Positions 5,462 through 6,492 of a stretch of DNA of 6,492 nt are shown here, in pieces. Within the stretch, counting starts at the first letter, position 1; each line of letters starts with the position of its first letter. Source of the stretch: an uncultured Eubacteriales bacterium (lineage in GTDB: Bacteria; Bacillota; Clostridia; Oscillospirales; Oscillospiraceae). The notes under the pieces were generated by a model. The model was not told the origin of the DNA. It searched no databases and was given only the letters and a program-made list of their open reading frames with translations. Location of the stretch: the NCBI GenBank assembly GCA_902475515.1, contig CABSAB010000090.1, positions 1 through 6,492 on the forward strand. Reading direction: 5' to 3'. Both the position numbers and the translations under genes were made by a program.

Positions 5462-6492
5462 TCAGAACAGCGACACCTGCGACGTTTCCGGCAGATCGCC
5501 AAAAGCGCCCAGGGTGCGAAGCAGCTCCAAATGCGTTTTACTGACCTTGGGACAGGCGGCGGAGAATTCGTCGATGGAGATGAACTGCTTGTCCTTTCGC
5601 CCCTCCATGATATCCCAGGCAGCGCTTTCGCCCAGGCCGGAAACCGCCACAAAGGGCGGCAGGAGCTTCCCATCCTGGGGAACAAACTTCGTGGCGTGGG
5701 ATTTATAGATGTCGATGGGCAGGAACTCGAAGCCCCGGAGATAGAACTCGTAGCAGGCCTCCAGGGTGGTCATGAGGTCCTCATCCTTGTCCGTGGCATC
5801 GGGGTCGTTTTTGATGCGGTTGATATGCTTTTTCACCGTATCCAGGCCCTGGGTCATCATCTCAGCGTCAAAGCCGCCCTTCTGGCTCTTGCGGTAGAAG
5901 TAGGCGCTGTAGAAGGCCAGAGGCTCGTGGACCTTGAACCAGGCGATGCGGAAGGCCATCATCACATAGGCCACGGCGTGAGCCTTGGGGAACAGGTAGC
6001 CGATCTTGGCAAGAGACTCAATGTACCAGTCGGGCACCCCCAGCTCCTGCATTTTCTCCACCCAGCCCTCCTGGAAGCCGCCCTTTTTGACCTTGCCCTT
6101 CCGCACGGCCTCCATGATCTTAAAGGCCATCTTCGGGTCCATGCCCTTTTCGATCAGGAACAGCATGATATCGTCCCGGCAGCCCACGGTCTGCTTGACG
6201 GAGGCGGTGCCTGAGAGGATCAGGTCCTTGGCATTGCCCAGCCACACATCCGTGCCATGGGAGAAGCCCGACAGCCGCACCAGCATATCAAACCCGTCCG
6301 GCTGGGTATCCACCAGCATCTGCCGGGTGAAGGACGTGCCGAACTCCGGAATGCCGATGGAGCCGGTTTTGCCGATGATAGGGTCGTCATCGGGAAGTCC
6401 CAGGGGCTCCGGGGATTTGAAGATGGCCATGGTCTCGGGATCGTCCAGGGGGATCTGCTTGCCGAGGAGAACCGCCTGGCTCTGGGCTGTAC
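5462..6492 (-). CDS. polC: DNA polymerase III alpha subunit, PolC type (C-terminal part; 5' end outside window)
   Basis: Replicative DNA polymerase of low-GC-type Gram-positive bacteria, acting at the fork on the sliding clamp. The window holds the last 342 or so residues; the frame is open at the right edge, so the Met at 6430 is internal. Recognisable PolC segments, in order, are IPLDDPETMAIFKSPEPLG, then the SGFSHGTDVWLGNA block, the GCRDDIMLFLIEKG block, FKIMEAVRKGKVKKGG, and FPKAHAVAYVMMAFRIAWFK. These form the fingers and C-terminal regions of the family C polymerase. The protein ends in SQVSLF followed by TGA, which fits the beta-clamp-binding pentapeptide (QxSLF) found at the C-terminus of Bacillus-type PolC. 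The catalytic aspartates, the exonuclease domain and the OB/PHP parts lie outside the window. An 85-bp gap separates it from hisZ, with no clear terminator hairpin. Identification is firm; only the extent is partial. Confidence 0.97.
   Translation of the reverse strand, partial: TAQSQAVLLGKQIPLDDPETMAIFKSPEPLGLPDDDPIIGKTGSIGIPEFGTSFTRQMLVDTQPDGFDMLVRLSGFSHGTDVWLGNAKDLILSGTASVKQTVGCRDDIMLFLIEKGMDPKMAFKIMEAVRKGKVKKGGFQEGWVEKMQELGVPDWYIESLAKIGYLFPKAHAVAYVMMAFRIAWFKVHEPLAFYSAYFYRKSQKGGFDAEMMTQGLDTVKKHINRIKNDPDATDKDEDLMTTLEACYEFYLRGFEFLPIDIYKSHATKFVPQDGKLLPPFVAVSGLGESAAWDIMEGRKDKQFISIDEFSAACPKVSKTHLELLRTLGAFGDLPETSQVSLF

Noticed and set aside
1..6492. CRISPR array, insertion sequence, tRNA or rRNA gene
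   Set aside because: No repeat-spacer pattern, transposase motif, terminal inverted repeat or cloverleaf was seen. Coding sequence fills all but 85 bp and a 2-bp gap.

Overview
The window is GC-rich (except one short AT-rich gap) and coding almost end to end, with every gene on the minus strand. It holds the 3' end of polC (Gram-positive replicative DNA polymerase), then a histidine-biosynthesis operon reading hisZ-hisG-hisD-hisB-hisH-hisA::hisF, which runs off the left edge. PolC points to Firmicutes/Bacillota. PolC, high GC and a short-form HisG paired with HisZ together suggest a GC-rich clostridial lineage, such as an Oscillospiraceae-like gut anaerobe. That placement is inference; no species can be read from the sequence.

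Layout, in transcription order (right to left): polC C-terminus (6492-5462); an 85-bp AT-rich gap with the only plausible promoter/operator (5461-5377); hisZ (5376-4198); hisG (4201-3572, GTG start); hisD (3575-2301); hisB (2298-1720); hisH (1723-1121); and a single open frame, 1124 to the left edge, encoding HisA followed in frame by HisF. The his genes are packed tightly: GTGA overlap hisZ/hisG, ATGA overlaps hisG/hisD, hisB/hisH and hisH/hisA, and a 2-bp gap hisD/hisB. No non-coding stretch exceeds 300 bp.

HisG with HisZ commits PRPP and ATP to the pathway. HisA isomerises ProFAR to PRFAR. HisF with HisH converts PRFAR and glutamine-derived ammonia to imidazole glycerol phosphate and AICAR. 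HisB dehydrates imidazole glycerol phosphate, and HisD performs the last two oxidations to histidine. The hisI/hisE steps, the aminotransferase (hisC) and histidinol phosphatase are not in the window; hisI/hisE could lie just past the left edge.

The most unusual observation is the hisA-hisF junction. The two (beta/alpha)8 barrels are joined in one uninterrupted frame by a linker of about 24 residues, and the usual HisF initiator Met is replaced by Ser. This would be a natural fusion of two successive, homologous pathway enzymes, possibly with an internal start that also makes free HisF.
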